Assembly: GCA_963766725.1 (NCBI GenBank)
Contig: CAVYBK010000011.1
Coordinates: forward strand, 62,001-126,000
DNA length: 64,000 bases
DNA from: DATEOR01 sp963766725
GTDB lineage: Bacteria; Actinomycetota; Thermoleophilia; Gaiellales; Gaiellaceae
Direction of reading: 5' to 3'
Shown here: one piece after another, positions 53,654 to 62,405 of the stretch
Layout: each line of letters opens with the position of its first letter
Numbering within the stretch: the first letter of the stretch is position 1
Notes under the pieces: generated by a model
What the model was told of the DNA's origin: nothing
Databases searched by the model: none
What the model saw: the letters and a program-made list of their open reading frames with translations, nothing else
Position numbers and translations under genes: made by a program

Positions 53654-54430
53654 CTACCGGCGGCTCTGGGAGGCGCGCCGAGGCTCTTCCTCGGTCACGA
53701 TCTCGTCGCGCATCTTCTCGAGCGAGCGGCGAATGAGGCGTGAGACGTGCATCTGCGAGATTCCGACCTGCTGGGCGATCTGCGACTGGGTCAGGCCCTC
53801 GAAGAAGCGCAGGTGGAGGATCCGCCGCTCGCGCTCGTCGAGCTTGGCGAGGCCGGGCGCCAGAACGGCGCGGTCCTCGCTCACCTCGTACTCGTGCTCG
53901 ATGGTTCCCAGGGACTCGAGCGGGTCGAGGTCGGAGTCGTCGTCCCCCCCGCTGGGCGCGGAGAGGGAGAGCGTGGCGTAGGCCTGCCCGCTCTCCAGCG
54001 CCTCGAGCACGTCTTCCTCCTCGACGCCGGCAGCCTTCGCGAGCTCGGGGATCGTCGGCGAACGCTCGAGCTGCACGGTCAGCTCCTCGAGGAGATGCGA
54101 GAGCCGCACGTTCAGCTCCTGCAGGCCGCGCGGCACGCGGATCGACCAGCCCTTGTCGCGGAAGTGCCGCTTGATCTCGCCGATGATGTTCGGCGTCGCG
54201 TACGTCGTCAGCTCGACGCCGCGGTCGATGTCGAAGCGGTCGATCGCCTTGATGAGGCCGATGCAGCCGACCTGGACCAGATCCTCGAGCTGCTCGCCGC
54301 GATAGGAATAACGGCGAGCCAGAGAGCGGACAAGCGGTAGGTACTGCTCGATCAGCTGCTCGCGCGCCTGGGTGTCGCCGCCTTCGTGATACCTGCGCAG
54401 CAGCTCCTTGTCTTTCTTTTCCTCAGGCAT
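53654..54430 (-). CDS. SigF/SigB-type RNA polymerase sigma factor
   Basis: 258 residues, group 3 sigma-70. Region 2: EDLVQVGCIGLIKAIDRFD and ELTTYATPNIIGEIKRHFRD; region 3 after IRVPRGLQELN; region 4 helix-turn-helix LTQSQIAQQVGISQMHVSRLI. Sequence type matches SigB/SigF/SigG stress or developmental factors. It overlaps an RsbW-like gene by eight bases, the normal anti-sigma/sigma order. Promoters of its own kind (GTTT...GGGTAT) were not evident in the window. Confidence 0.9.
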   Translation of the reverse strand: MPEEKKDKELLRRYHEGGDTQAREQLIEQYLPLVRSLARRYSYRGEQLEDLVQVGCIGLIKAIDRFDIDRGVELTTYATPNIIGEIKRHFRDKGWSIRVPRGLQELNVRLSHLLEELTVQLERSPTIPELAKAAGVEEEDVLEALESGQAYATLSLSAPSGGDDDSDLDPLESLGTIEHEYEVSEDRAVLAPGLAKLDERERRILHLRFFEGLTQSQIAQQVGISQMHVSRLIRRSLEKMRDEIVTEEEPRRASQSRR

Positions 54431-54827
54431 TTGTCCCCGCCGGTTTGATCCCGCGGACGCGCTTCGAAAGGCGAAGCCAGTCGCCGTCCTCGCGCGCCTC
54501 CACCCCCGCGTCCTCGACGAGGGTACCGAGAAGGCGCCCGAGCCCAAGGTCCCCGTCCGACGACTGCTCGAGGTCGGCGCGGACCGCTTCGCCGTTCAGC
54601 GGCCCGATGGCCATGGCGATCGCCTCGTCGGTGACCTCGAGCTCGACGCGGATCTCGGCCGCTGTCGAATACGCGTCGCCTTCGAGGACGGTGACGAGGG
54701 CAAGCTGCAGGTCTTCGAGAGCCTCGTAGGAAAGGTTGTGCCGCGCGGCGAGGCCGCCCACGACGAGACGCGCGACCCCGTGGAAGGGGCGTTCGTTCGG
54801 GATGCGGAGCTCGATCGCCTGCGTCAC
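54423..54827 (-). CDS. RsbW-like ATP-binding (anti-sigma) protein, divergent N-box
   Basis: 134 residues with the GHKL ATPase outline: an N-terminal strand (IELRIPNERPFHGVARLV), the helix YEALEDLQLALVTVLEGDAY in the N-box position and DGDLGLGRLLGTLVEDAG in the G-box position. RsbW normally has Glu-Ala-x-x-Asn-Ala-x-x-His here; this copy has VTVLEGDAY, lacking the Mg-coordinating Asn. It may bind sigma without being a normal serine kinase. Coupled to the sigma gene and to the upstream DUF948-like gene. Confidence 0.75.
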   Translation of the reverse strand: MTQAIELRIPNERPFHGVARLVVGGLAARHNLSYEALEDLQLALVTVLEGDAYSTAAEIRVELEVTDEAIAMAIGPLNGEAVRADLEQSSDGDLGLGRLLGTLVEDAGVEAREDGDWLRLSKRVRGIKPAGTNA

Positions 54828-55294
54828 GGTCCCTCAGCGCCGTGCTCGAGCTCGTCGGCGATCTCCTGTTCGCGCCGTGCAGCGGCCTTGCGGGCGGCGT
54901 CCTTCGCCTGCCGCGGGTCGTGTGAGACCCGGAAGGCGGCGATGCCGTGGGCAACGCCCTCGAAAAGGCCCGAAAGCTTCTGCACCGGCCGTGTGATGGC
55001 GATCGAGACCGCCCGCACGGCCGTGTCGACGTGATCCGCGGCGTCGACGGCACTGTCGGTGACGAGATCTACCTTGTCCAGCTGAGCATTCACGCGGTCG
55101 ACGGTTCCTCCGGCCTTGTTGATCACAGGGAGAACTTCTTTTTCCAGCCCTTGGATGAACGAAGTAAGGCGCCGAACGGTTCCGCTCAGATTGAGAAGGA
55201 CGAGCCCGAGCCCGAGACCGACGACGACGAGGAACACGCTGAGCGCGATCCAGACGATGTCGAGGGTACTCAGGTCGGCGAGAGGCAAGGGCAA
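54824..55294 (-). CDS. DUF948-like membrane-anchored protein
   Basis: 156 residues: one N-terminal helix (IVWIALSVFLVVVGLGLGLVLL), then an amphipathic coiled region (VRRLTSFIQGLEKEVLPVINK, VDRVNAQLDKVDLVTDSAV) of the DUF948/general-stress type, and a charged Lys/Arg/Glu-rich tail. Probably membrane-attached and cytoplasm-facing. Starts at TTG 55294 or TTG 55288; TAACAT lies just upstream. Its place ahead of the anti-sigma and sigma genes suggests a stress-envelope role. Confidence 0.7.
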   Translation of the reverse strand: MPLPLADLSTLDIVWIALSVFLVVVGLGLGLVLLNLSGTVRRLTSFIQGLEKEVLPVINKAGGTVDRVNAQLDKVDLVTDSAVDAADHVDTAVRAVSIAITRPVQKLSGLFEGVAHGIAAFRVSHDPRQAKDAARKAAARREQEIADELEHGAEGP

Positions 55295-55303
55295 GATGTT
55301 AGT

Positions 55304-56593
55304 TCACCGCGACGCGGAGATGAGACCCGCGCCGACGATTGCGTCCTCCTCGTAGAGCACAGCCGCCTGCCCGACCGCGACCCCGTAGGCGGGCTCGTCG
55401 AGGGTGAGCCGAAAGCCGCGCGCGAGCGGCGAGACCGTCGCCGCGGTGGCCGGAGACCGATAGCGGAGCTTCGCCTCCACCCGCTCGGCCGGCACGAAGA
55501 GCCTTCCGGTGCCGGAGCTCACCTCGCGCCGGGCGAGCGACTCGCGCGAGCCGACGAAGACGGCGTTCGCGCGCGGATCTGTTCTGAGCGCATAGACGGG
55601 CTCTCCGGTGGCGACGCCGAGGCCGCGCCGCTGGCCGGGCGTGAAGCGCCAGAAGCCGTCGTGGCGCCCGAGCTCCCTGCCCTCGGCGTCGAGCACGGGC
55701 CCCTCGCGGCTCTCGAGCCCGTGGCGTGACAGGAAGTCGCGGTAGTCGCCGCCGGCGAGGAAGCAGGCCTCCTGGCTCTCCGGCCGCGTCGCGGCAGCGA
55801 GCCCGGCAGCGCGCGCCTCGGCGCGCGTCTCGGCCTTCCCCTGCTCGCCGAGCGGGAACCAGAGGCGGGGCAGCACGCGCGGGTCCACGCGGGCGAGCAT
55901 GTACGACTGGTCCTTGTCAGGATCCGCTCCGCGGGCGAGGAGGAGGCGGCCGCGGTGCTCGGCGATACGGGCGTAATGGCCCGTGGCGAGCCGGGAGGCG
56001 CCGATTCGCTTCGCGAAGGCGAGCAGCGCGCCGAAGCGGAAGCCGCCGTTGCAGCGCACGCACGGGTTCGGCGTCTCGCCGCGCGCGTAGCCGCGAACGA
56101 ACGGGTCGACGACAGCCCTGCGGAAGGGCTCGCGGAGATCGAGCGTGATGTGCGGGAAGCCGAGCGCCTGACACGCCTCGCGCGCCGCGACCACCGACGC
56201 CGGCGAGCAACACACGCGCTCGGAGTCCTTCCCGGCCGGATCGGTCCAGAGGCGAAGCGTCACGCCGACCGGCTCGTGACCGGCATCGCGCACGCGAAGG
56301 AGCGCAACGGCGCTGTCGACGCCACCGCTCATCGCGACGGCGACGCGCCCTTCGTCGGGAGCCGCGCTAACGACTGGACCGAGCGCGTCGTGAAGCGCGT
56401 CCGCGGCGAGACGCTCGCCGGGAACGGACGCAGCATCGAGAAGCGTGCGCCCCTCGACCTCGCGGAGAAGCTCCGCCAACCCCGGCCCCTCTCCGGCTGC
56501 ATGCTCGATCCGCTGTCCGGCCACGGTCAGCCGCACCCAGGCGAGATCTTCGTCCCGGGCGGCGTTTCCGACGAGCTCGCGCGTCGCGGTCAT
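55304..56593 (-). CDS. mnmA: tRNA 2-thiouridylase MnmA with extra N-terminal domain
   Basis: 429 residues. The MnmA core starts at the PP-loop SGGVDSAVALL (from residue 89), has the first catalytic Cys in NPCVRCNGGF and the second in SQEACFLAGGDY, then the RHDGFWRFTPGQRRGLGV block and a C-terminal beta barrel. It thiolates U34 of Glu/Gln/Lys tRNAs. Residues 1-80 are not part of MnmA: WVRLTVAGQRIEHAAGEG followed by ELLREVEGRTLLDA and a LAADALHDALG helix recall the NifU/IscU N-terminal fold, but without its cysteines. Confidence 0.88.
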   Translation of the reverse strand: MTATRELVGNAARDEDLAWVRLTVAGQRIEHAAGEGPGLAELLREVEGRTLLDAASVPGERLAADALHDALGPVVSAAPDEGRVAVAMSGGVDSAVALLRVRDAGHEPVGVTLRLWTDPAGKDSERVCCSPASVVAAREACQALGFPHITLDLREPFRRAVVDPFVRGYARGETPNPCVRCNGGFRFGALLAFAKRIGASRLATGHYARIAEHRGRLLLARGADPDKDQSYMLARVDPRVLPRLWFPLGEQGKAETRAEARAAGLAAATRPESQEACFLAGGDYRDFLSRHGLESREGPVLDAEGRELGRHDGFWRFTPGQRRGLGVATGEPVYALRTDPRANAVFVGSRESLARREVSSGTGRLFVPAERVEAKLRYRSPATAATVSPLARGFRLTLDEPAYGVAVGQAAVLYEEDAIVGAGLISASR

Positions 56594-56646
56594 ACCGGAA
56601 TGGTGCCGTAACCGCCCGGCGGGGCCCGCCGCTACTGTGAGCCAGG

Positions 56647-57243
56647 GTGAGAAATCCGCTCGATCGCCTGACCAGCCGCGTCCCGGAGCCGTGGAGGAGC
56701 ATCCTCGACTGGACGTTCTCGATCGTCGTCGCGGTGGTCGTCGTCCTCGCAGTGAAAGTCGAGGTTGCCAATCCGTACCGGGTCCCGTCCGCCTCGATGG
56801 AACCGACGCTCCACTGCGCGCGGCCCGCGGACGGGTGCCTCGCCGCTCACTCGGACCGCGTCGTCGCCAACCGCTTCATCTACCGCTTTCGCGACCCGAA
56901 GCGCGGCGAGATCGTCGTCTTCGACGCACCCGCGAAGACGATTCAGGCTTGCGCCGAGGGCGGAACGTTCGTGAAACGAATCGTCGGCCTGCCGGGGGAG
57001 GTCGTCTCGGAGCGAAACGGCGTCGTCTACATCGATGGGCGGCGGCTGGACGAGCCCTACGTCGCCCATCGCGACCACCGGACGCAGCAGTGGCCTCGAA
57101 TCCCGCAGGGCCACTACTTCATGATGGGCGACAACCGCAGCCGCTCCTGCGACTCGCGCGACTGGGGCACCGTCCCGCGCGAGAACCTCGTCGGCCCGGT
57201 GTTCCTCACCTACTGGCCGCTCGGCCGGCTCGGCAACCCGTAG
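56647..57243 (+). CDS. lepB: Signal peptidase I
   Basis: 198 residues. One N-terminal membrane helix (FSIVVAVVVVLAVKVEVANPY), catalytic Ser50 in VPSASMEPTL, the general-base Lys in GTFVKRIVGLPGE, and box E MMGDNRSRSCDSRDWG. The short CARPADGCLAAHS segment after the Ser box contains two cysteines, possibly a disulfide. It removes signal peptides on the outer membrane face. GTG 56647 has TACTGT eight bases upstream. Confidence 0.92.
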   Translation: MRNPLDRLTSRVPEPWRSILDWTFSIVVAVVVVLAVKVEVANPYRVPSASMEPTLHCARPADGCLAAHSDRVVANRFIYRFRDPKRGEIVVFDAPAKTIQACAEGGTFVKRIVGLPGEVVSERNGVVYIDGRRLDEPYVAHRDHRTQQWPRIPQGHYFMMGDNRSRSCDSRDWGTVPRENLVGPVFLTYWPLGRLGNP

Positions 57244-57248
57244 GGCGC

Positions 57249-57653
57249 CTAGCCCGCGAAACGCCAGCGGATCCGGTCGCCGCTCGAAACCCGAAGGTCG
57301 CGGGCGAGCGCCTTGGTGAGCGCAAAATCGCGGCCCGTCGCCACCGGTCCCTCGGCGACGACCTCAGCGCGCATGGTCCGCCCGTTCGCCGACACGACCA
57401 GCTTCACGCCGCAGGGTAGAACCGGATGAACGATGCCCCGCACATCGGGCCCTTGCTTGCCTTCGCATACACCTACCACCTTCGCCGGCGCAATCCATAT
57501 GTCGGCCTCCTCCCAGCTCGCGGCGCTCACCGGCGGAGGGCTCCCGACTGCCGTCGGCGCAGGGCTCGGGCGACCGAGCACGAGCACGAGCAGCGCAGCG
57601 AGAAGCGCCGCCCCCGCCAGCGCGGCTTGGCGCTGGAGGACGGCCGAGCTCAT
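57249..57653 (-). CDS. Secreted/membrane-anchored RlpA-like double-psi beta-barrel protein
   Basis: 134 residues: an N-terminal hydrophobic segment (ALAGAALLAALLVLVLG) and a Pro/Ser linker, then a domain resembling RlpA DPBB (VLPCGVKLVVSANGRTMRAEV, GPVATGRDFALTKALARDL, GDRIRWRF). The two cysteines probably form a disulfide outside the cell. Possible peptidoglycan-binding or lytic role, not proven; the RlpA catalytic Asp is not clearly present. ATG overlaps the stop of the Pro-Glu-rich membrane gene (ATGA). Confidence 0.6.
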   Translation of the reverse strand: MSSAVLQRQAALAGAALLAALLVLVLGRPSPAPTAVGSPPPVSAASWEEADIWIAPAKVVGVCEGKQGPDVRGIVHPVLPCGVKLVVSANGRTMRAEVVAEGPVATGRDFALTKALARDLRVSSGDRIRWRFAG

Positions 57654-58480
57654 CGACTCGGCTGGCGCTCGAGCAGCCCGCCGAACGACTCACGCACGAG
57701 AGAGTCGAACTCGGTCGGAAGCACGCCGTCCGCGTTCGCGAACTGGCGGAGGTGCACGAAGAGAAACGCCCATTCGTCGCGCCGCTCCGGATGCCCCGGG
57801 GCCTCGGCTCGCGCGAGGCGCTCGAGATCCCAGATGTTCCACTGGCGCGGCACATAGCTCCGCTGCGGCAGCTGCACGACCTGCGTCTCGGCGGCCGGAG
57901 GAACAGGGGCGGAAGTCGGCGCTTCCGGAGGCGGCGTGGGAACCGCGCGCAGACGCCGGCGCCGTCCCCAGCGGGACTGCTGTGCCGCGATAGCGGCCGC
58001 CGCCACCTCAGGCTCTGCCTCCGGCTCCGGTGCGGGCTCGGGAGCGGACGGCGCCTCGGCGACGATCGGCGGCTGCTCTGGCTCTGGCTCTGGTTCTGGC
58101 TCTGGCTCTGGCTCTGGTTCGGGTTCGGGGAGGGGCTCAGGCTCCACCGCCTCCGCCTCCGGCTCCGGCTCGGGCTCCGGGGGCGGGGCCGGCTGGACGA
58201 TCGTCTGCTCGACCGGCGGCGCCTCGGGCAGAGGCTCCGGCTCTGGCTCTGCGGGAAGCACGGGAGGGGCCACCGACGCGGCGCCCGCTTCGACGACGGC
58301 AACTGGGCCGCGGGCCGAGCGCCACGCCAGGTACTCGATCGTCGCGGCGATCAGCCAGGCGAGCGCCACGAGCGGCAATGCGATTGCGAGCCGAAGGTCG
58401 GCAAGCCAGACCGCCACCGCGACGAGCGCGATGAAGATCATGAGCGCGACAAGGCGCAGAGTCGAGACGATCGGCGGCAC
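57650..58480 (-). CDS. Membrane protein with Pro-Glu repeat spacer
   Basis: 276 residues. Two N-terminal helices (LRLVALMIFIALVAVAVWL, AIALPLVALAWLIAATIEYLA), then a ~100-residue Pro/Glu region with long PEPEPE runs, a basic patch (RWGRRRRLR), and a C-terminal folded module (QWNIWDLERLARAEAP, RDEWAFLFVHLRQFA) with a conserved look. The rigid acidic spacer may bridge the membrane and nucleoid or cell wall; function unknown. EF-P would help its translation. It is followed by the RlpA-like gene and preceded by the DivIVA-like gene. Confidence 0.7.
   Translation of the reverse strand: MPPIVSTLRLVALMIFIALVAVAVWLADLRLAIALPLVALAWLIAATIEYLAWRSARGPVAVVEAGAASVAPPVLPAEPEPEPLPEAPPVEQTIVQPAPPPEPEPEPEAEAVEPEPLPEPEPEPEPEPEPEPEPEQPPIVAEAPSAPEPAPEPEAEPEVAAAAIAAQQSRWGRRRRLRAVPTPPPEAPTSAPVPPAAETQVVQLPQRSYVPRQWNIWDLERLARAEAPGHPERRDEWAFLFVHLRQFANADGVLPTEFDSLVRESFGGLLERQPSR
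58075..58130 (+). repeat. Hexanucleotide tandem repeat encoding Pro-Glu
   Basis: About nine units of GGCTCT/GGTTCT/GGTTCG-type hexamers, coding (Glu-Pro)n on the minus strand. Simple repeats like this can change copy number by slippage, altering spacer length in steps of two residues without frameshift. Confidence 0.75.
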
Positions 58481-58498
58481 GCTTCGGTGCCGAAAAGC

Positions 58499-59392
58499 CT
58501 ACGTGCTCGGCGGCTTGTCGTCCTGCCGCTCGTCGTCCGCGGCCTCAGCCGCGGCGGAGGGGCTTCCCGGAGACTCCGGCGCCTCGGTGTCTTCCTCGGC
58601 GCGCCTCGGCTCGGGCTCGCTCGGCTCCGGGATCTCGACCGGTGCGCTTGCGGTAACCCCGCTCGGCTTCGGCACGGAGGATTGCGCGGCGCGAACGATT
58701 GCGTCGACGGCCTCCTGGATCGCCGCCTCGCCGTGACCGGCTGCGGACAGGAGCTGCTCGGCGCCCATGCGCGCGCGCTGGACGATGACGTCGGCCTGCG
58801 CGCGGGCCCATTCGAGGGTCTGCTCGACCTCGGCGCGGGCGGAGTTCGTCAGCTCGGTCGCCTGGTGGCGTGACTGCTCGAGAAGCCGGTTGCCACGCGT
58901 CTCGGCGTCCTGGAGCTCCGAGCTCGAGTCGCGGTTGGCCTTCGTGAGGATCTCGCGCGCCTCGTTGCGGGCGGCGTTCATGATCTCGCCCCGCTGGCGC
59001 TCGGTCTCCTGCCGGATGCGCGCGATCTCGGCCTCGCGCTGCTGCAGCTCCATCTGCGACTCGCGGATCTCCTGCTCGGCCTTGCCGACCTGCTTGGCGG
59101 CGGCCTCCTGTGCGTCGCGCTCGATCGTGTCCGCGAACTCGGCCGCCGAGCGAATGAGGTGCAGCGCGTCCATCCGGACCGCGTGGCCCGACGGCTCGGT
59201 GATCGCGCTGCGCGGCGCGGCCTGCAGAACTCGCAGCTGCGCCTGGAGCGCGGTCACATGCCTGCGGAACGCGTCGAAGGCCTCACCCACCTTCTCCCGT
59301 TCGAAGCCCTCGCCCGAACGCGGCAAATCCTCCAGCCGCGGCAGCGGCGTAAGGGCGTTCCCTCCAGCGCGACTTGGATCTTGACTCGACAT
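58499..59392 (-). CDS. DivIVA-like coiled-coil protein
   Basis: About 297 residues. A short N-terminal part (EREKVGEAFDAFRRHVTALQAQL) is followed by ~170 residues of unbroken heptad coiled coil (for example IRESQMELQQREAEIARIRQ and ARNEAREILTKANRDSSSEL), and a disordered Pro/Ala/Glu tail. It resembles DivIVA/Wag31-type polar scaffold proteins in organisation, without the family's clear N-terminal signature. ATG 59392 chosen as the first codon of the MSSQDPSRAGG start; an earlier GTG is possible. Confidence 0.65.
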   Translation of the reverse strand: MSSQDPSRAGGNALTPLPRLEDLPRSGEGFEREKVGEAFDAFRRHVTALQAQLRVLQAAPRSAITEPSGHAVRMDALHLIRSAAEFADTIERDAQEAAAKQVGKAEQEIRESQMELQQREAEIARIRQETERQRGEIMNAARNEAREILTKANRDSSSELQDAETRGNRLLEQSRHQATELTNSARAEVEQTLEWARAQADVIVQRARMGAEQLLSAAGHGEAAIQEAVDAIVRAAQSSVPKPSGVTASAPVEIPEPSEPEPRRAEEDTEAPESPGSPSAAAEAADDERQDDKPPST

Positions 59393-59451
59393 CTGCTTAC
59401 GCCTCCACTCCCCCGTTTGCACCACGGGTTTCGCCAGAAAGTATGACTAGC

Positions 59452-61215
59452 TCATCGGCCGGTCGGACCGCTTTCTTGACCGACTCCGGGCCGAAGCTGA
59501 ATTCCGAGCTCCCGCAGCTGTTCCTCCTCCACCTCGGACGGCGCGCCGCTCATCGGGTCGACCCCTGCCTGGTTCTTCGGAAACGCGATCACGTCCCGGA
59601 GATTCGGCTCCCTCGCGAGCACCATCATCATCCGGTCGATCCCGAACGCGATCCCGCCGTGCGGCGGCGCGCCCATGGCCAGCGCGTCGAGGAGGAAGCC
59701 GAACTTCGTCCGCTGCTCCTCGGGCGAGAGCTTGAGGAGCGAGAAGACACGCGCCTGGATGTCGGCCTCGTGGATCCTGAACGAGCCGCCGCCCAGCTCT
59801 TGACCGTTGCCGACGAGGTCGTAGGCGTGGGCCAGCGCGTTCGCGGGGTCCGTGTCGAAGGTCTCCTCGCAGCCGGGCGCCGGCCGCGTGAAGGGATGGT
59901 GGACGGCCGCCCAGCGATCGTCCTCCTCGGACCACTCGAACATCGGGAAGTCGGTGACCCAGACCCAGTTCCAGGCCTCCTCGTCGATCAGCCCGAGTTC
60001 GCGGCCGAGGTGGAGCCGCAGCGCACCGAGGACGCGCGAGACCATGGCCGGCTCGTCGGCGGCGAAGAGAACGCTGTAGCCCGGATCGCAGCGGAAGTGC
60101 GCGAGCTCCTCCTCAGAGAGGAACTTGGCGATCGGCGAGCGGACCTCGCCCTCTTCGTCCCACACGAGGTACGCGAGCCCCTTGGCGCCCCACTCCTTGG
60201 CGACCTCCTCGAGACGCTCGAGCTCGGCGCGCGAGAAGGCCTGCGGGACGCGGATAAAGCGCACACACGGCGCGCCGCCGAAGACGCCGAACTGCGAATC
60301 GCGCGTGATCTCGGTCGCGTCCTCGAGCTCGAGCCCGAAACGAAGATCGGGCTTGTCCGACCCGAAGCGTGCGTCGGCCTCCGCCCACGTGAGCCGCGGG
60401 AACGGCGCCTCGAGCTCGACGCCGAGGCAGTCTCGCCACGCGGTCTGGATCATCTGCTCCATGAGCGCGAAGAGGAACTCCTGATCCGGGAAGGCCATCT
60501 CGACGTCGAGCTGCGTGATCTCCTGCACGCGGTCGGCGCGCAGGTCCTCGTCCCGGAAGCAGCGTGCGATCTGGAAGTAGCGGTCGAAGCCCCCGATCAC
60601 GAGGAGCTGCTTGAGGATCTGGGGCGACTGCGGGAGGGCAAAGAACCGGCCGGGCTGAAGACGGCTCGGGACGATGAAGTCGCGCGCGCCCTCCGGCGTC
60701 GGCTTGAAGAGGATCGGCGTCTCGATCTCGAGGAAGCCGCCGCTCTCCATCGTCCGCCTGATCGCAGAGACCATCGTGCTGCGAAGTCCGATGTTGCGCT
60801 GCATCTTCGGGCGGCGCAGGTCGAGCCAGCGGTGGCGGAGCCGCAGCGTCTCGTCGACGTTCTCCTCGTCGAGCTGGAAGGGCAGCGCTGTCGACGTGGA
60901 GACGATCTCCAGGGTGTCGACCTGGAGCTCGACCTCGCCGGTGGGGACGTTCGGGTTGACCGCCTCGGGTGCGCGGCGGACGACCTCTCCCTCCGCGCGG
61001 AGGACGAACTCGTTGCGGATCGCATGCCCTGTCTTCGCGGCTTCGGGCGCGCGCTCGGGGTTGAGCACGAGCTGGCAGATGCCGGTCCGGTCACGGAGGT
61101 CGACGAACACGAGCCCGCCGTGGTCGCGCCGCGAATCCGCCCAGCCGGCGAGGGTCAGCCGCTGGCCGACATGCTCGGGCCGCGCCTCGCCGCACATGAG
61201 GTCGCGCCAGGTCAC
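59452..61215 (-). CDS. aspS: Aspartate--tRNA(Asp/Asn) ligase
   Basis: 587 residues. OB-fold anticodon domain (LTLAGWADSRRDHGGLVFVDLRDRTGICQLVL), class II core with RHRWLDLRRPKMQRN, FFALPQSPQILKQLLVIGGFDRYFQIARCFRDED and C-terminal GIAFGIDRMMM. The bacterial GAD insertion domain is present. Whether it also charges tRNA-Asn depends on gatCAB, not in the window. GTG 61215 overlaps the hisS stop (GTGA). Confidence 0.95.
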   Translation of the reverse strand: MTWRDLMCGEARPEHVGQRLTLAGWADSRRDHGGLVFVDLRDRTGICQLVLNPERAPEAAKTGHAIRNEFVLRAEGEVVRRAPEAVNPNVPTGEVELQVDTLEIVSTSTALPFQLDEENVDETLRLRHRWLDLRRPKMQRNIGLRSTMVSAIRRTMESGGFLEIETPILFKPTPEGARDFIVPSRLQPGRFFALPQSPQILKQLLVIGGFDRYFQIARCFRDEDLRADRVQEITQLDVEMAFPDQEFLFALMEQMIQTAWRDCLGVELEAPFPRLTWAEADARFGSDKPDLRFGLELEDATEITRDSQFGVFGGAPCVRFIRVPQAFSRAELERLEEVAKEWGAKGLAYLVWDEEGEVRSPIAKFLSEEELAHFRCDPGYSVLFAADEPAMVSRVLGALRLHLGRELGLIDEEAWNWVWVTDFPMFEWSEEDDRWAAVHHPFTRPAPGCEETFDTDPANALAHAYDLVGNGQELGGGSFRIHEADIQARVFSLLKLSPEEQRTKFGFLLDALAMGAPPHGGIAFGIDRMMMVLAREPNLRDVIAFPKNQAGVDPMSGAPSEVEEEQLRELGIQLRPGVGQESGPTGR

Positions 61216-62405
61216 GCGGTCACCTCGGAGAGATCGGTGTCCGCGTCGACGACGACAACGCGTTCCGCGCCGAGGCGGCTCGCCTGCGTTCGCTGGCCCT
61301 TGACGGAGCGGCCCGCGAAGTCGGCCTCGGCGCGCATGCCTGCGGCGCGCAGCTCGGCGACCTTGGCGAGGACCGCAGTCCGGTCCGCGCCCTCCTCGCA
61401 GATGAAGAACACGTCGATGCCCTCCTCGGCCGGCGGCTCGACTCCGGCATCCTCGAGGGCGAGAAGAAGCCGCTCGATCCCCGCGCCGAAGCCGACGCCA
61501 GGCGTGTGCGCCCCGCCGAGCTCCTCCGCCAGGCCGTCGTAGCGGCCGCCGCCGCTCAGGGTGCTCTGCGAGCCGCCCTCGGGCCCGACGAACTCCCAGG
61601 TGGTGCGCGTGTAGTAGTCGAGGCCGCGAACGAGCGTCGGCACCACCTCGTAGCGCACCCCGTAGGCATCGAGATAGCGCCGCACCTCGGCGAAATGCTC
61701 GCGGCAGGCATCGCAGAGCGAGTCCCCGATCGTCGGCGCCTGACGCAGGACCTCCTGCACTGCCGGTGGCTTCGCGGCGATGTTGTCGAGCGCACGGAGG
61801 GGGTTTCGCGACGCTTGCTCGCGGGTGGCCTCGTCGAGCTCCGCGGCGTGCTCCTCGAGCCAGGGCCGCAGCCGGTCGAGATACGCGGGCCGGCATTCAG
61901 CGTCGCCGATGGAGTTCAGCTCGAGCCGGTAGTCGGTGACCCCGAGGCGGGCGAGCAGCGAGTCGTAGAGCTGGATCACCTCCGCATCGAGCGCGGGGTC
62001 CTCGGAGCCGATCGCCTCGACATCCAGCTGCCAGTGCTCGCGGAAGCGTCCCTTCTGCGGACGCCCGTAGCGGTAGATGGTCTCGTGCGTGTAGAGCTTC
62101 TGCGGCTGCGGCTCGCGGTGCAGGCCGTGCTCGAGGTAGGCGCGCACGATCGGAGCGGTGGCCTCGGCGCGAAGCGTGAGCGACCGGTCACCGCGGTCCT
62201 CGAACGTGTACATCTCCTTCGCGACGACGTCAGACCCCTGCCCTGACGTGCGCGCGAAGAGGTCGGTCTCCTCGAAGACGGGCGTGTCGATCCGGCGATA
62301 GCCGTACAGGTGGCACAGGCGCTCGAACTCCCCGAGCACGTGCCGCCAGCGCGGTTGCTCGGAGGGGAGGATGTCGTGGGTGCCGCGCGGAGCTTCGAAC
62401 GTCAC
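61212..62405 (-). CDS. hisS: Histidine--tRNA ligase
   Basis: 397 residues. APRGTHDILPSEQPRWRHV opens it; class II motif 2 region YTHETIYRYGRPQKGRFREHWQLDVE, histidine-specific LVRGLDYYTRTTWEF and SLSGGGRYDGL-type block, then a C-terminal anticodon-binding alpha/beta domain. GTG 62405 overlaps the MBL hydrolase stop (GTGA). The MBL-hisS-aspS order is common in actinobacteria and other Gram-positive bacteria. Confidence 0.95.
   Translation of the reverse strand: MTFEAPRGTHDILPSEQPRWRHVLGEFERLCHLYGYRRIDTPVFEETDLFARTSGQGSDVVAKEMYTFEDRGDRSLTLRAEATAPIVRAYLEHGLHREPQPQKLYTHETIYRYGRPQKGRFREHWQLDVEAIGSEDPALDAEVIQLYDSLLARLGVTDYRLELNSIGDAECRPAYLDRLRPWLEEHAAELDEATREQASRNPLRALDNIAAKPPAVQEVLRQAPTIGDSLCDACREHFAEVRRYLDAYGVRYEVVPTLVRGLDYYTRTTWEFVGPEGGSQSTLSGGGRYDGLAEELGGAHTPGVGFGAGIERLLLALEDAGVEPPAEEGIDVFFICEEGADRTAVLAKVAELRAAGMRAEADFAGRSVKGQRTQASRLGAERVVVVDADTDLSEVTA

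Noticed and set aside
58075..58130. Possible CRISPR or regulatory repeat array
   Set aside because: Units are six bases with no spacers and lie within a coding sequence for Pro-Glu.
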